21,526 nucleotides of DNA from JABILX01 sp041648305 (GCA_041648305.1 JBAZPI010000014.1:1-21526); one strand, 5' to 3'; positions 11,367-20,084 are shown, counted from the stretch's first letter. Notes: a model not told the origin generated them from the letters alone. Numbers and translations: made by a program.

Positions 11367-13259
11367 CTACACCTCCGGGCCCTTCAGGTATTTCTCCTGA
11401 GTAGCTTTGTAGTGGGAGAAGATTTCTTCGACTTTTTCTTCGCCGTCAGGGTAAGTTATCGTGCGATACCAGAGGGCGTCGAAGCCCGTGTGCTTGCGTT
11501 CGACTTGCTTTGTTTCGCCCGGAGCAAGGTCGTTTGAAACTTCGTATATTACTTCGGCGAGTGGATATTTATAGTTTGAGAGGGTTGGGCCGTCGAGTTT
11601 GACCACCCTGCCGTCCGAAGTGCCGTAGAATTTGAAGTAGGCGTCGTTTCCTTCGGCATACGAGTTGATAAGAATGTGGCCGGGAGTGTCGTTGATGTAT
11701 TTGAGGTCTTGTCCGCCCAGGTAGATTGTCGCGTCGAGACCGTGGCCCGTGACGCTTGAATAATATGAAACTGCGTATGAGTGGGGCGCGCGTTCTGTGA
11801 TCGGAAGTCCGGTAAAAACCGCTGCTCCGTACATTGTCGTTGAGACTTGGCAGAGGCCGCCGCCGTATTCCGGAACAGTGCCGATTTTCGTGATAACTAA
11901 TTCTTCTTTATAGCCTGTCGAGGCGTCGACGCGGCCGAGGGTTGTATTGAAGGAAAATTCTTCGTCCGGCGCGATCAGCATGCCGTTGAAATGATCCACG
12001 CCAACCCCAATATTATAAATTCTGTTTTTTGGCGATCCACTAAAATTCGTGTGTCCGACTCCTATTAATTCCTTTATGCCCATATCTTGAAGTTCTTTGC
12101 TTATTGTTACGGGAGCTATGATTGTTTTCGTCTCGATTTGGACTTTGTCGACAGAGTTTTCCAGCGCCAGTTCCAGGGATTTTTTTAACGTTTCTCTTTG
12201 AATGGCAATTCCATCGCGGCCTTTGCCGTTTATGATTATCGCGCCGGTGTCGCCTGTGCCGGATGTGTTCGCATCCGTGTATATGGAGATCGGATCGACT
12301 GCAATTTCAATATACTCGGCCATTTCTGTGTCGATATATTCGTTGAGGCGGTCTAGTGATATTAAGATTTTGATTTTTGTAGGAATTGGCGCCTCTGGCG
12401 CCTGCTGCGGTGTCTGCTGCGGGAGATATTTATTTTCAATTTCGACCAGCAAGTTGATGTAGGGGAGAGTCACTACGTTTGTCTCTGCGAATTCAATCCA
12501 ATCCAGGTGTTTGATTGGCTGGAACACCCAGTCTCCTTCGTCGTGAACCATTATTATTTTATTGTTGAGCTTGCGGGTGATTTCCTCTTTTAAGTTCGTT
12601 AAATCTTCCTTGGTTACGGAGGCCGGGGCAGAGATGGCGCGGAGAGGTATTTCCACCGGTTCCATGACCGCTATCGCAGCTTTGATTTCCTGTATTGCGG
12701 ACGTAAAGTCCACTAATTTGCCCGCTTTTTCTTCTTTGATGTCGAGAACGGATTTTTCATTAAAGAAATATGTCGCGTTTTGGGGGGCTATTTCTTTTAG
12801 CGAAAACTTTTTTTCGATTTCTTCTATTAATTTATCCGTATCGAAAGCGTATAAAACTTCGATTGATTTTTGCGCTCTCTGAAGTTCGTGGGGGAGAGAG
12901 TTCTGTTTCAGATCAATTTTATTGATTGTCTTGAGCGTTTCGTCTAAGTCAAACTCGATTCCTATGTCTTGAGGGAGGATTTCCGCTTCAATGGCTTTGG
13001 CTTCTGTGGCCAGCTTCGAGTCGTCGAGAACGAGGCTGAATTTTAGCGGGGATGATAAAAATTTTTCTTCCTTTTCTTTGAGAATAAACTTGGCTTTTTC
13101 TATTGTTTCGTAACCTAGGTCGATGTTCGCAATTATCGTGCCTGGCGGGAGTTTGCCGTGTAAAGAAAATTTAAGCCCGGCTATGAGGGCAGCCATGACT
13201 AATCCTAGCCCTATTCCTAAGGCAACCGCATATAATGTTCTGTTAAGGGGTTTACTCAT
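11367..13259 (-). CDS. VanW/YoaR-type envelope protein with peptidoglycan-binding-like domains
   Basis: This 630-residue protein has a membrane helix near residues 8-28, then two repeats resembling the PG_binding_4 domain of YoaR proteins (about 35-180 and 200-385). A VanW domain follows (about 415-545): IYNIGVGVDHFNGMLIAPDEEFSFN, YGGGLCQVSTTMYGAAVFTGLP and the APHSYAVSYY stretch. The C-terminal ~60 residues (APGETKQVERK...WYRTITYPDGEEKVEE) look like a G5-type domain. Such proteins are thought to sit in the envelope and may act on peptidoglycan; the VanW activity is unknown. A Gln/Pro-rich linker (PQQTPQQAPEAPIP) near residue 285 is encoded by a copy of the 24-nt palindromic repeat. Its ATG overlaps the preceding gene by 8 bp; the order of transcription is rny, small membrane protein, this gene. 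Confidence 0.88.
   Translation of the reverse strand: MSKPLNRTLYAVALGIGLGLVMAALIAGLKFSLHGKLPPGTIIANIDLGYETIEKAKFILKEKEEKFLSSPLKFSLVLDDSKLATEAKAIEAEILPQDIGIEFDLDETLKTINKIDLKQNSLPHELQRAQKSIEVLYAFDTDKLIEEIEKKFSLKEIAPQNATYFFNEKSVLDIKEEKAGKLVDFTSAIQEIKAAIAVMEPVEIPLRAISAPASVTKEDLTNLKEEITRKLNNKIIMVHDEGDWVFQPIKHLDWIEFAETNVVTLPYINLLVEIENKYLPQQTPQQAPEAPIPTKIKILISLDRLNEYIDTEMAEYIEIAVDPISIYTDANTSGTGDTGAIIINGKGRDGIAIQRETLKKSLELALENSVDKVQIETKTIIAPVTISKELQDMGIKELIGVGHTNFSGSPKNRIYNIGVGVDHFNGMLIAPDEEFSFNTTLGRVDASTGYKEELVITKIGTVPEYGGGLCQVSTTMYGAAVFTGLPITERAPHSYAVSYYSSVTGHGLDATIYLGGQDLKYINDTPGHILINSYAEGNDAYFKFYGTSDGRVVKLDGPTLSNYKYPLAEVIYEVSNDLAPGETKQVERKHTGFDALWYRTITYPDGEEKVEEIFSHYKATQEKYLKGPEV
12386..12409. 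repeat. 24-nt palindromic repeat, copy 2 (inside the VanW gene)
   Basis: This copy matches 5483-5506 at 23 of 24 positions (TCT for TTT in the loop). It lies on the opposite strand relative to its host gene and is read in another frame, giving the Gln/Ala/Pro linker instead of GAFGACC. Confidence 0.85.
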
Positions 13260-13521
13260 GAGGGATTTTCTTGAGTTCTTCGTCCTGGAACGCTATGTCC
13301 GGAGATAGTGAGCCATGGCTTCGAGCTGGCGACGATAGCGATTCCGATAGCGATGCCGGCAGGGTGGATAGCGATGCTTTTTTTCTTTTAATGGCTTTTT
13401 TTACCAGTTTTTTGAAGAATCCCTCTTTTTTAGGTTTTAGCTTCATCCCAATAACCGACCCAATTGCTCCTCCGATGACGGCTCCCATAAGGAAACCGCT
13501 GATTTTTCTTTCTATTTTCAT
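13252..13521 (-). CDS. Small glycine-zipper membrane protein
   Basis: This 89-residue protein has one membrane segment with a glycine zipper (FLMGAVIGGAIGSVIGMKLKP, residues about 10-30), a very basic stretch (KKEGFFKKLVKKAIKRKK) and a Ser/Leu-rich low-complexity tail. The plan recalls YtxH-like and other glycine-zipper proteins that pack against membrane partners; I cannot name a function. I chose the ATG at 13521 (MKIERKISG) over one at 13578 because the longer form would run back over the end of rny and add a non-conserved-looking Arg-rich leader. It lies 40 nt after rny and overlaps the VanW gene by 8 bp, so the three are likely co-transcribed. Its tail is encoded by repeats of CGATAGCGAT. 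Confidence 0.7.
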   Translation of the reverse strand: MKIERKISGFLMGAVIGGAIGSVIGMKLKPKKEGFFKKLVKKAIKRKKASLSTLPASLSESLSSPARSHGSLSPDIAFQDEELKKIPHE

Positions 13522-13535
13522 AGGTAAGACGCTGT

Positions 13536-13552
13536 GTTCCGCACGGCGGAAC
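13536..13552. repeat. Short GC-rich hairpin between rny and the glycine-zipper gene
   Basis: GTTCCG (13536-13541) and CGGAAC (13547-13552) pair around CACGG. It fills the 40-nt gap in the operon. It has no T-run on the minus strand, so it is better seen as a processing or stability element than a terminator. Confidence 0.45.
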
Positions 13553-13561
13553 GCGCTGCTG

Positions 13562-15100
13562 TTATTTCGCAACTTCAATTGTTTTCGTTTTTCTTATTAC
13601 GTTTACTTTTATTTTACCGGGGTAGGTCAAGTCGTGTTCTATTTTTGCCGCGATTTTTTCCGCGAGTTCTTGCGTCTTACTATCCTCCACTATTGCAGCA
13701 TCGACTATTGCTCTTATTTCTCTTCCCGCTGAGATTGCAAACGATTTTCTTACCCCTTCAAATGAGGCGGCGGTGTCTTCCAAGGCTCGTAGTCTTTCGA
13801 GATATTTTTCGAGCGATTCCTGTCTGGCGCCGGGACGGCTCGCTGACAATGCGTCTGCAGCCTGGACGATGAGAGCTTCCGGTGTTTGCGGTTTTTCGGA
13901 TTCATGATGGGTCCATGCGGCGTGGATTTCTTCTTTGCTGAATTTATATTTTTCCATCAATTCTTTCGTGAGGAAGTCGTGTGTTCCCTGGACGTCCGGG
14001 TTTTGGTCTATCGCCTTTCCCAGATCGTGCAGAAACCCTGCCACTTTACAGACTTTGATATCGAGTCCGATTTCCGATCCCATCATTGTGGCCAAATAGC
14101 CAACCTCCATTGAATGTCTCATTATATTTTGGCTGTAGCTGGTTCTGAATTGGAGACGGCCGATTGTTCGTATCAGTTCAGGGTCGAAATCCCTAAGTCC
14201 CACTTTATCAACCATGTTTTTGCCGATTTCGAATAATTCCTTGTCCACCTCTTGTTTCGACTTGTCGACCGCATGTTTGATTTTAGTTTTGTCGATTTCA
14301 CCTTTTTCATCAACCAAGTGCTCGAGCGCTTTTTGCGCAATTCTTCTGTTTACCAGATTGAAAGCTGATATTGAAATTGTTTGAGGGAGGTCGTTGAATA
14401 CGACGTCTACATCCAGTAATTCTTCGAAGTGGAGAATATTTTGGGCATCCTTCCCTACTATTTTGCCTTTTGTAATATCTTTGGGCACCTTGATGTAAAT
14501 AGATCTCGGCTCCACGGATGTAGGCGAACAGAGGCGCTGGATCGCGCTTATGATCACGTTTTGGGCCAGACGCTGGGCTTTTTCCCTGCATTGGTCCGTC
14601 AGCATTTGAAGTTGGGGGGCGTTTTCTTCGCGCAATTCCTTTTCGTAGCGATTTATGATTTCTTTTCTTATTTCTTGCTCTGTTTTGCCGCTTTTTGCTG
14701 CCAGTGAGAGGGTTTGGTTTTTTTCCGATTGTTTTATTTGAGTTTTTTTGGCCGACGTTTCTTCTTCAATTTCTGCAAGTTTGAGTTTTAGTTGATTGGT
14801 CTTTTCCTCCTGTTTTTTGATGGCAATTTCTTTATTATTTACCGAACTTTCCATCTGTTGCATAAGGTGTTCGGTTGTTTTTATGTATTCCTCGACTCGT
14901 TGGTTTGTTTCTTCGGTTCGTTGTTTTGCTTTTTCCTTAATTTCTGCGCATTCTTTTGCGGTGATTTCCAGTAGTTCGGCTGCCTTTTCCTTTTTTTTGT
15001 CGATACCAATTCTTGCGTGCTTATAAAGCTGTGTGTAGCCGCCGGCTATGCCGGCTGCCGTGCAAATTATCGCTATCGCTATGTATATAATTATGTTCAT
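13562..15100 (-). CDS. rny: Ribonuclease Y
   Basis: RNase Y is a membrane-bound endonuclease that starts mRNA decay in many bacteria without RNase E. The 512-residue protein shows the full family plan. It has an N-terminal membrane helix (IIIYIAIAIICTAAGIAGG), a long Lys/Glu-rich coiled coil (about 30-195), and a KH domain with a GKIVGKDAQN loop near residue 211 (usually GRIIGREGRN, so two conserved Arg are lost). The HD domain has RHSMEVGYLA and GFLHDLGKAID with the His-Asp pair at 358-359. The conserved end is YPGKIKVNVIRKTKTIEVAK. It heads a minus-strand operon and is divergent from dnaN. A RicT homologue elsewhere in the window could be a partner. Confidence 0.95.
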   Translation of the reverse strand: MNIIIYIAIAIICTAAGIAGGYTQLYKHARIGIDKKKEKAAELLEITAKECAEIKEKAKQRTEETNQRVEEYIKTTEHLMQQMESSVNNKEIAIKKQEEKTNQLKLKLAEIEEETSAKKTQIKQSEKNQTLSLAAKSGKTEQEIRKEIINRYEKELREENAPQLQMLTDQCREKAQRLAQNVIISAIQRLCSPTSVEPRSIYIKVPKDITKGKIVGKDAQNILHFEELLDVDVVFNDLPQTISISAFNLVNRRIAQKALEHLVDEKGEIDKTKIKHAVDKSKQEVDKELFEIGKNMVDKVGLRDFDPELIRTIGRLQFRTSYSQNIMRHSMEVGYLATMMGSEIGLDIKVCKVAGFLHDLGKAIDQNPDVQGTHDFLTKELMEKYKFSKEEIHAAWTHHESEKPQTPEALIVQAADALSASRPGARQESLEKYLERLRALEDTAASFEGVRKSFAISAGREIRAIVDAAIVEDSKTQELAEKIAAKIEHDLTYPGKIKVNVIRKTKTIEVAK

Positions 15101-15135
15101 TTCTGGTTATTACTTTTAAACATACGTGCCCACGA

Positions 15136-15164
15136 AGGATACTAATAGTCTTACGTTTTGGCAA
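15136..15164 (-). promoter_or_regulatory. Promoter of the rny operon
   Basis: On the minus strand TTGCCA (15164-15159), a 17-nt spacer and TATCCT (15141-15136). The predicted start lies about 30 nt before the rny ATG. Confidence 0.55.
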
Positions 15165-15324
15165 GGTGTAAGTTTGGTTTTGAACAGGTTTTAAACAGCG
15201 TCTTGTTGGAGGGTAGACGTTCTTGTTGTTTTTGTTTAAAAAAAGAGGTTACTACTTTCTACTACTGTATTATTTAAATACTTTTTGAAGGAATGAGGGA
15301 TTCTAATAAAAAACAAAAAGCGAT
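15165..15324. repeat. Cluster of short direct repeats between rny and dnaN
   Basis: Three pairs of direct repeats are visible: GGTTTTGAACA/GGTTTTAAACA in tandem (15176-15197), TCTTGTTG twice 20 bp apart (15201, 15221), and TACTACT twice 10 bp apart (15250, 15260). A GTATT/AATAC mini-hairpin and A/T tracts follow. I see no DnaA box. The 299-nt gap otherwise holds only the two promoters. Confidence 0.5.
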
Positions 15325-15352
15325 TTGTCTTATTTCTAGAATTTATTATAAT
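15325..15352 (+). promoter_or_regulatory. Promoter of dnaN-mfd
   Basis: TTGTCT (15325-15330), a 16-nt spacer and a perfect TATAAT (15347-15352), 47 nt before the dnaN ATG. mfd probably shares it. Confidence 0.65.
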
Positions 15353-15399
15353 TGTTAGCGTACTATTGGTGTGAGTTATATATTTTAAAAAAGAAATTT

Positions 15400-16506
15400 A
15401 TGAAATTATTTTGTTCTCAAAGGGATCTTGAGGCGGGACTCAACATTGTTAACAAGGCAATAAGTTCAAACAACACTTTGCCGGTTTTAAACAATATTTT
15501 GGTGAAAGCCGAAGGGAAAAAGTTGTTTTTTTCGGCAACCAATCTTGAGATCGCCATTAGTTATTTTGTTGAGGCGGACGTGAGGAGCGAGGGGGCCATT
15601 ACGATTCCGGCTAAACTTATAACTAGCTACGTGTCGTTATTGACTGACGAGAAGGTAGAATTGTCGATCGGGGATGGGATGACGCTTTTGGTTCAATCCT
15701 CAACGTCCACTACGAAAATTAAAGGGATAAGCGCCGACGAATTTCCGTTGATCCCGAAGGTTGATGCCGAACATTCTTTTACAGTTGGGACGACCGTGTT
15801 CGACGGGGCGATCGCGGAGACGGTTTTTGCGGCTTCAACAAATATATCAAGACCAGTTTTATCGGGTGTGTATTTTATTATCGATGGAGGCGGGATGAAG
15901 ATGGTCGCAACCGACAGTTACAGGTTGGCGGAGAGGGGGCTTACGCTGGATAAGAAAATTGATGGGAGGTTTACCTGTATAGTTCCGGCGAGAACAATTA
16001 TGGAGCTTGGGAAAATTACAAACAAATCAGACGCAAAAGAGGTTTCCATTAGCGCTTCAAAGAATCAGATTTTATTTAAGGTTGGAAACGTTGAATTGGT
16101 TTCCAGGTTGATAGAGGGGAAATTCCCGGATTACGAGAGAATCATACCAAAGGAAGGAAAGACAAAGGTTGAGGTTTCGGTAGAGGATCTGTCTTTGGTT
16201 TTGAAAAGGGTTAGTCTTTTCGCCAAGGAAAACAATAACAGTATAAGATTAAGCGCTACAAACGATGGAAAATTACTGGTTTCTACCGACGAGACGAAAG
16301 TGGGTGAGGAAAAAGCTGAGGTTGCGATAAAGATGGAGGGTGAGAATAATAAAATATCGTTGAATAGCCAGTATATGTTGGACGTTTTGACGTATATTAC
16401 GGACGAAAAGATTATTTTAGAGATGAGTGACAAGTTGTCACCGGCCGTTATCAAGCCTATAAAAAGAGAGGATTATGTTTACATAATCATGCCTCTTAAG
16501 GTATAA
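15400..16506 (+). CDS. dnaN: DNA polymerase III beta sliding clamp
   Basis: The 368-residue protein is the ring-shaped clamp that holds the replicative polymerase on DNA. Typical stretches are NTLPVLNNILVKA, FFSATNLEIAIS, IPAKLITSYVSLL, SRPVLSGVYFI, MVATDSYRLAER, SRLIEGKFPDYERIIP, a NSQYMLDVL segment and the C-terminal YIIMPLKV, which corresponds to the YxxMPxR/K ending that forms the partner-binding pocket. Length is normal. The ATG at 15400 matches the family start (MKLFCSQRDLEAGL); an upstream in-frame codon would begin at the promoter. No dnaA lies beside it, unlike many bacteria. It is 14 nt ahead of mfd. Confidence 0.97.
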   Translation: MKLFCSQRDLEAGLNIVNKAISSNNTLPVLNNILVKAEGKKLFFSATNLEIAISYFVEADVRSEGAITIPAKLITSYVSLLTDEKVELSIGDGMTLLVQSSTSTTKIKGISADEFPLIPKVDAEHSFTVGTTVFDGAIAETVFAASTNISRPVLSGVYFIIDGGGMKMVATDSYRLAERGLTLDKKIDGRFTCIVPARTIMELGKITNKSDAKEVSISASKNQILFKVGNVELVSRLIEGKFPDYERIIPKEGKTKVEVSVEDLSLVLKRVSLFAKENNNSIRLSATNDGKLLVSTDETKVGEEKAEVAIKMEGENNKISLNSQYMLDVLTYITDEKIILEMSDKLSPAVIKPIKREDYVYIIMPLKV

Positions 16507-16510
16507 TTGC

Positions 16511-16515
16511 GGAGG
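16511..16515 (+). promoter_or_regulatory. Shine-Dalgarno site deciding the mfd start
   Basis: GGAGG followed by 5 nt and TTG at 16521. It is the strongest ribosome site in the window and favours the TTG start over ATG 16551, which has no such site. Confidence 0.6.
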
Positions 16516-16520
16516 TGTGA

Positions 16521-19500
16521 TTGCACTGGATTGATCGACATTTCATATCTATGCAAAATATAGTTTCCTATTTTTCTGATAGCGAGTTTACCAACTCTGC
16601 CAACCTATTTTTTTCGAATAAGTCAGTTACTTATTCCGGGGCAGGGAATAGTTCGTCGAAGGCGTTGGTGGTTTCGGATATTTTGAGGAGGGGTGGTGCG
16701 GACGGTAGCGCTGGTGCGAGCGCCGGCGTGGGCGTGGGCAATGTTTTTTGGATTGTAAACGATGACTCTGAGATGGAAAAGATCAAGAGAGCCATGGGCG
16801 TGTGGGGAGACGCGCCTACGGTTGCCTACCAGGGGCTTTCTGAAGATGATAGGGGGCGGTATTCGGCGTCCAGTATTTTTGAAAGAGAGCGGCAGCTACG
16901 TATGACGGAGTTTGTTTCCAGGATTGTTGCCAGCAAGGGGAGGCCTGTCCTTGGCGGGTGTGGCGGGGGGAGGGGCGCTGGGCTCTCCGAGGGTGCCGGG
17001 GGCGTCAGGGGTGCCGGGGGCGTCAGGGGTGTTTTTATAATTCCTTTTAATTTTGTTTTCCAAAAATTTCCAGATAAAAACTGGATGAAAGAAGAGACGT
17101 TTGAGGTTTGTGTTGGGGATGAGGTGGACGTTGTCGAGTTTATAGAGAAGATAGTTGATATCGGGTACGAAAATTCGGCTGATGAATACGTGAAGAAAGG
17201 GGAGTATTTCAAGATTGGGGACACAGTGGTTTTGTGGCCGATAAATGAGGATCGGGTTTTTAGAGTTGAGTTTTCTTTTGATAAGGTTGAGAAGATTTCG
17301 GCGTATTCTCCGGAGGAGAAAAAGGAGTGCGGCTCGAGGAAGAGGCTGAAAATTTTCCCTATAACTTGTGAGAAGGAGGTTGAAAGTATTTTGGATTTAG
17401 TTGATGTCGGTGATGTTGTTATAGATGACGAGCTCGATGTCGTTGATGAGTTTTATGATCCATGGAACCACTTCATGGAAGAGATCGCTGCTAAGGCCAG
17501 GACTGTTTCGTTTACGTCGTTTAATGAGGATGAAGAGAATCATTCACACCTGCATTTTTACGCTGTTTTGAAGTATAGGACCGGGTATGATTTTGCGAAT
17601 GATTTGCGCGACAAGATCGAGGGGGGGTGGAAGGTTTTGATTTTCACAAAAGACGTTGTATCTGTTGGGGGATTGCTCGACGATCAGAAGGTTCCTTACA
17701 GAAAAGAGCTTCCTCGGGGTGGTTTCGACAAAGACATGTCCTTGAAGGAGGATGGGACTGGCGTTGGGGCGGTTTATTTTGTCGAAGTGGATAAAGAGGA
17801 TTTTTTCCCGCAGGCTTTTCAGGCTCCAGATAATAAAATTTTGCTTGTTACCGATTTGGAAATTTCTTTGTTGCGCGAGAAGGCCGGAGCGATTGTTTCG
17901 AGAAAGGTTTTTGAGGACTTTTTGAGTGGGTTGAAGGCGGGGGACTACGTTGTGCATAGCGACCATGGGATCGCGAGATTTCAGGGATTGGACAGGAAGA
18001 CCGTTGACGATATTACGAGGGAATATATGAAGCTTGCTTATGCGGAAAACGATAAGCTTTTTGTGCCGATTGATCAGGCTGATAAGGTCAGCAAATATAT
18101 CGGATCAGAGGAGTCTATGCCGAGGCTGACGCGTCTTGGGTCGGCCGAGTGGGCGACGCTTACTACGAAGGTGAGGAAGGAAACCCAGAAAATTGCGCAG
18201 GAACTTCTAGAGTTGTACGCGAAGCGCAAGACTGTCCAGGGGTTTGCTTACAAGATCGACAATGACGTTCAGGGCAAGTTTGAAGAAACGTTTCCTTATG
18301 AGGAGACGCCCGGGCAGATCAAGGCGATTGTTGATGTGAAGAGGGATATGGAGGCGCCGGATCCGATGGATCGCTTGATTTGCGGAGATGTTGGGTTCGG
18401 GAAAACGGAGGTTGCCATGAGGGCTGCGTTCAAGGCTGTGCAGAGCGGGAAGCAGGTTGCGCTGATTTCGCCGATCACGATTTTGACCGATCAGCATTAC
18501 AGATCTTTCAAAAAGAGAATGGATCCTTTTAATGTGAGGGTGGAGATGTTGTCTCGTTTTCGAAGCCCGCGCGAGCAAAAAGAGACTCTCGACAGGCTCG
18601 TGAAGGGCGAATGCGACGTCGTGATTGGTACACATCGCTTGCTTCAGCCGGATGTTAAGTTCAAGAATTTGGGCTTGATTATAGTTGATGAAGAACAAAG
18701 GTTTGGTGTCCAACAGAAGGAAAAGCTGAAGGAAATAAAGACTGAAGTTGACGTTTTGACTTTGACGGCGACGCCGATTCCTCGCACGCTGAATATTTGT
18801 TTGAATAAACTACGCGATATTACGACTATTACGACCCCGCCGCCGGGGAGGCTGCCGATCATCACTGAGGTGAGGAAATTCTCGCCGGGACTTGTACGGG
18901 ACGCTATTTTGCGCGAAACGAAGCGCGGCGGGCAGGTGTATTTCCTGCATAACAGGGTTCAGACAATCGACGCGATGGCTGCGAAGTTGCGTGAATTGGT
19001 TCCTGAGGCTACGTTCGGCGTCGCCCATGGGAAACTGGGGAGCGGGGATCTCGAAGAAAGAGTAGTTTCATTCAAGGACAGGAAGTTCGATGTTTTGGTT
19101 TCGTCGACTATTATTGAAAACGGTATCGACTTGGCGAACGCTAATACGCTGATTGTTAATAACGCCGAGAAATTCGGGCTGGCGCAGTTGTATCAGCTTC
19201 GCGGGCGTGTTGGTCGTTCGAAGACGCAGGCGTATGCGTACTTCTTGTATCATGGACAGAGATTGCATTTGGATGCGAAGAAACGACTGCGCGCGATAGT
19301 GGAGGCTTCGGATTTGGGTTCGGGTTTCCAGATCGCGATGAAGGATCTCGAGATTCGTGGGGCGGGGGATATTCTTGGCGCCAATCAACACGGAGTGATC
19401 AATGTTGTTGGTGTTCCGCATTTCATGCGGATGCTCAATAAGGCTGTCGAGGATTTGAAGGCTGGTAGAGTCGGGGCTGGCGCTTCGGCCGCGGAGGAGG

Positions 19501-19961
19501 CTGAAGTTGCAATCGAACTGCCAATCCCTGCGTACATACCGGATGACTATATTGTGAATTCTCGCGACAAGATTAGTGAATACCAGAGGCTTGCCGGCGC
19601 CGATAATTTGGCTTATTTGGAGGAGATTCGGGAGGACGTGATTCGGGACTATGGGAAGATGCCTCGAGAGGTCGCGAACTTATTCAGGATAATCGAACTG
19701 AAGATTTTGGCTAAGAAGGCCGGCGTGGTGGGGGTGCGCGCTGAGACCGTTCATGGCGGGAAAGACAAGGAGATTGTTCTGACGATGGGGCCGAAGATCA
19801 CGCCGGCTCACATCATTTCGTTACTGGAATACAACTCGAAATGGAACATCGGGGGGACTCGTCTGCGGATTGCCATTGGCGATCTTGGGATGCAGTGGTT
19901 CGAAGAGCTCAAGGAATGCGTGTCTCGGCTTGCCGTGAAGGCGAAGCATGGGAAGAGGTAG
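16521..19961 (+). CDS. mfd: Transcription-repair coupling factor Mfd
   Basis: Mfd removes stalled RNA polymerase from lesions and recruits UvrA. The 1146-residue protein keeps the family order. It has a diverged UvrB-like N-terminal part (1-460), then the RNA polymerase-interacting domain (GDYVVHSDHGIARFQG at about 474) and the RecG-like translocase. The translocase has Walker A GDVGFGKTEVA near 622, the DEEQ box (IIVDEEQRFGVQQKEK), TATPIPRT, and the TRG region (ASDLGSGFQIAMKDLEIRGAGDILG). A C-terminal TRCF domain starts at IPAYIPDDYI. The N-terminal part is looser than usual and has two Gly/Ala/Val-rich inserts (near residues 57-72 and 140-170), the second made of an 18-bp tandem repeat. The TTG at 16521 is chosen because of the GGAGG site. 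It is 14 nt after dnaN. Confidence 0.95.
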   Translation: MHWIDRHFISMQNIVSYFSDSEFTNSANLFFSNKSVTYSGAGNSSSKALVVSDILRRGGADGSAGASAGVGVGNVFWIVNDDSEMEKIKRAMGVWGDAPTVAYQGLSEDDRGRYSASSIFERERQLRMTEFVSRIVASKGRPVLGGCGGGRGAGLSEGAGGVRGAGGVRGVFIIPFNFVFQKFPDKNWMKEETFEVCVGDEVDVVEFIEKIVDIGYENSADEYVKKGEYFKIGDTVVLWPINEDRVFRVEFSFDKVEKISAYSPEEKKECGSRKRLKIFPITCEKEVESILDLVDVGDVVIDDELDVVDEFYDPWNHFMEEIAAKARTVSFTSFNEDEENHSHLHFYAVLKYRTGYDFANDLRDKIEGGWKVLIFTKDVVSVGGLLDDQKVPYRKELPRGGFDKDMSLKEDGTGVGAVYFVEVDKEDFFPQAFQAPDNKILLVTDLEISLLREKAGAIVSRKVFEDFLSGLKAGDYVVHSDHGIARFQGLDRKTVDDITREYMKLAYAENDKLFVPIDQADKVSKYIGSEESMPRLTRLGSAEWATLTTKVRKETQKIAQELLELYAKRKTVQGFAYKIDNDVQGKFEETFPYEETPGQIKAIVDVKRDMEAPDPMDRLICGDVGFGKTEVAMRAAFKAVQSGKQVALISPITILTDQHYRSFKKRMDPFNVRVEMLSRFRSPREQKETLDRLVKGECDVVIGTHRLLQPDVKFKNLGLIIVDEEQRFGVQQKEKLKEIKTEVDVLTLTATPIPRTLNICLNKLRDITTITTPPPGRLPIITEVRKFSPGLVRDAILRETKRGGQVYFLHNRVQTIDAMAAKLRELVPEATFGVAHGKLGSGDLEERVVSFKDRKFDVLVSSTIIENGIDLANANTLIVNNAEKFGLAQLYQLRGRVGRSKTQAYAYFLYHGQRLHLDAKKRLRAIVEASDLGSGFQIAMKDLEIRGAGDILGANQHGVINVVGVPHFMRMLNKAVEDLKAGRVGAGASAAEEAEVAIELPIPAYIPDDYIVNSRDKISEYQRLAGADNLAYLEEIREDVIRDYGKMPREVANLFRIIELKILAKKAGVVGVRAETVHGGKDKEIVLTMGPKITPAHIISLLEYNSKWNIGGTRLRIAIGDLGMQWFEELKECVSRLAVKAKHGKR
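16992..17031 (+). repeat. 18-bp tandem repeat inside mfd
   Basis: GGTGCCGGGGGCGTCAGG occurs twice in tandem (16992-17009, 17010-17027) and starts a third time (GGTG). It is in frame, encoding the six-residue unit GAGGVR in a variable linker. Confidence 0.85.
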
Positions 19962-20010
19962 GGGTGAGGAAGGGCGCAAGATGCCGTTGCGGCGGGGTGT
20001 GGCGGGGCGT

Positions 20011-20084
20011 ATTATCCGGGGCTTTTCCGGAAACTTAAAATTTTCAGGTTGGGGGATTTGTTTTCCGGAAAACTCCCGGATAAT
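20011..20084. repeat. Long imperfect inverted repeat upstream of the REP-type transposase
   Basis: The arms 20011-20033 and 20062-20084 match at 21 of 23 positions (ATTATCCGGG plus TTTTCCGGAAA, with two central mismatches). A 28-nt AT-rich spacer separates them. No T-run follows directly on the plus strand. The position 92 nt before a REP-associated transposase fits a REP/BIME-like element recognised by that enzyme. Confidence 0.75.

Noticed and set aside
15101..15399. Replication origin next to dnaN
   Set aside because: No TTATCCACA-like DnaA box, no dnaA beside it, and base skew in the window just follows gene direction. Kept only as an iteron-like curiosity.
16131..19421. Long antisense frames in dnaN and mfd
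   Set aside because: They mirror strongly conserved genes, lack recognisable domains and reflect codon bias of the sense strand.
20011..20084. Terminator of mfd
   Set aside because: The spacer is 28 nt and no T-run directly follows the right arm; placement before a REP-type transposase explains it better. A termination role is not excluded.
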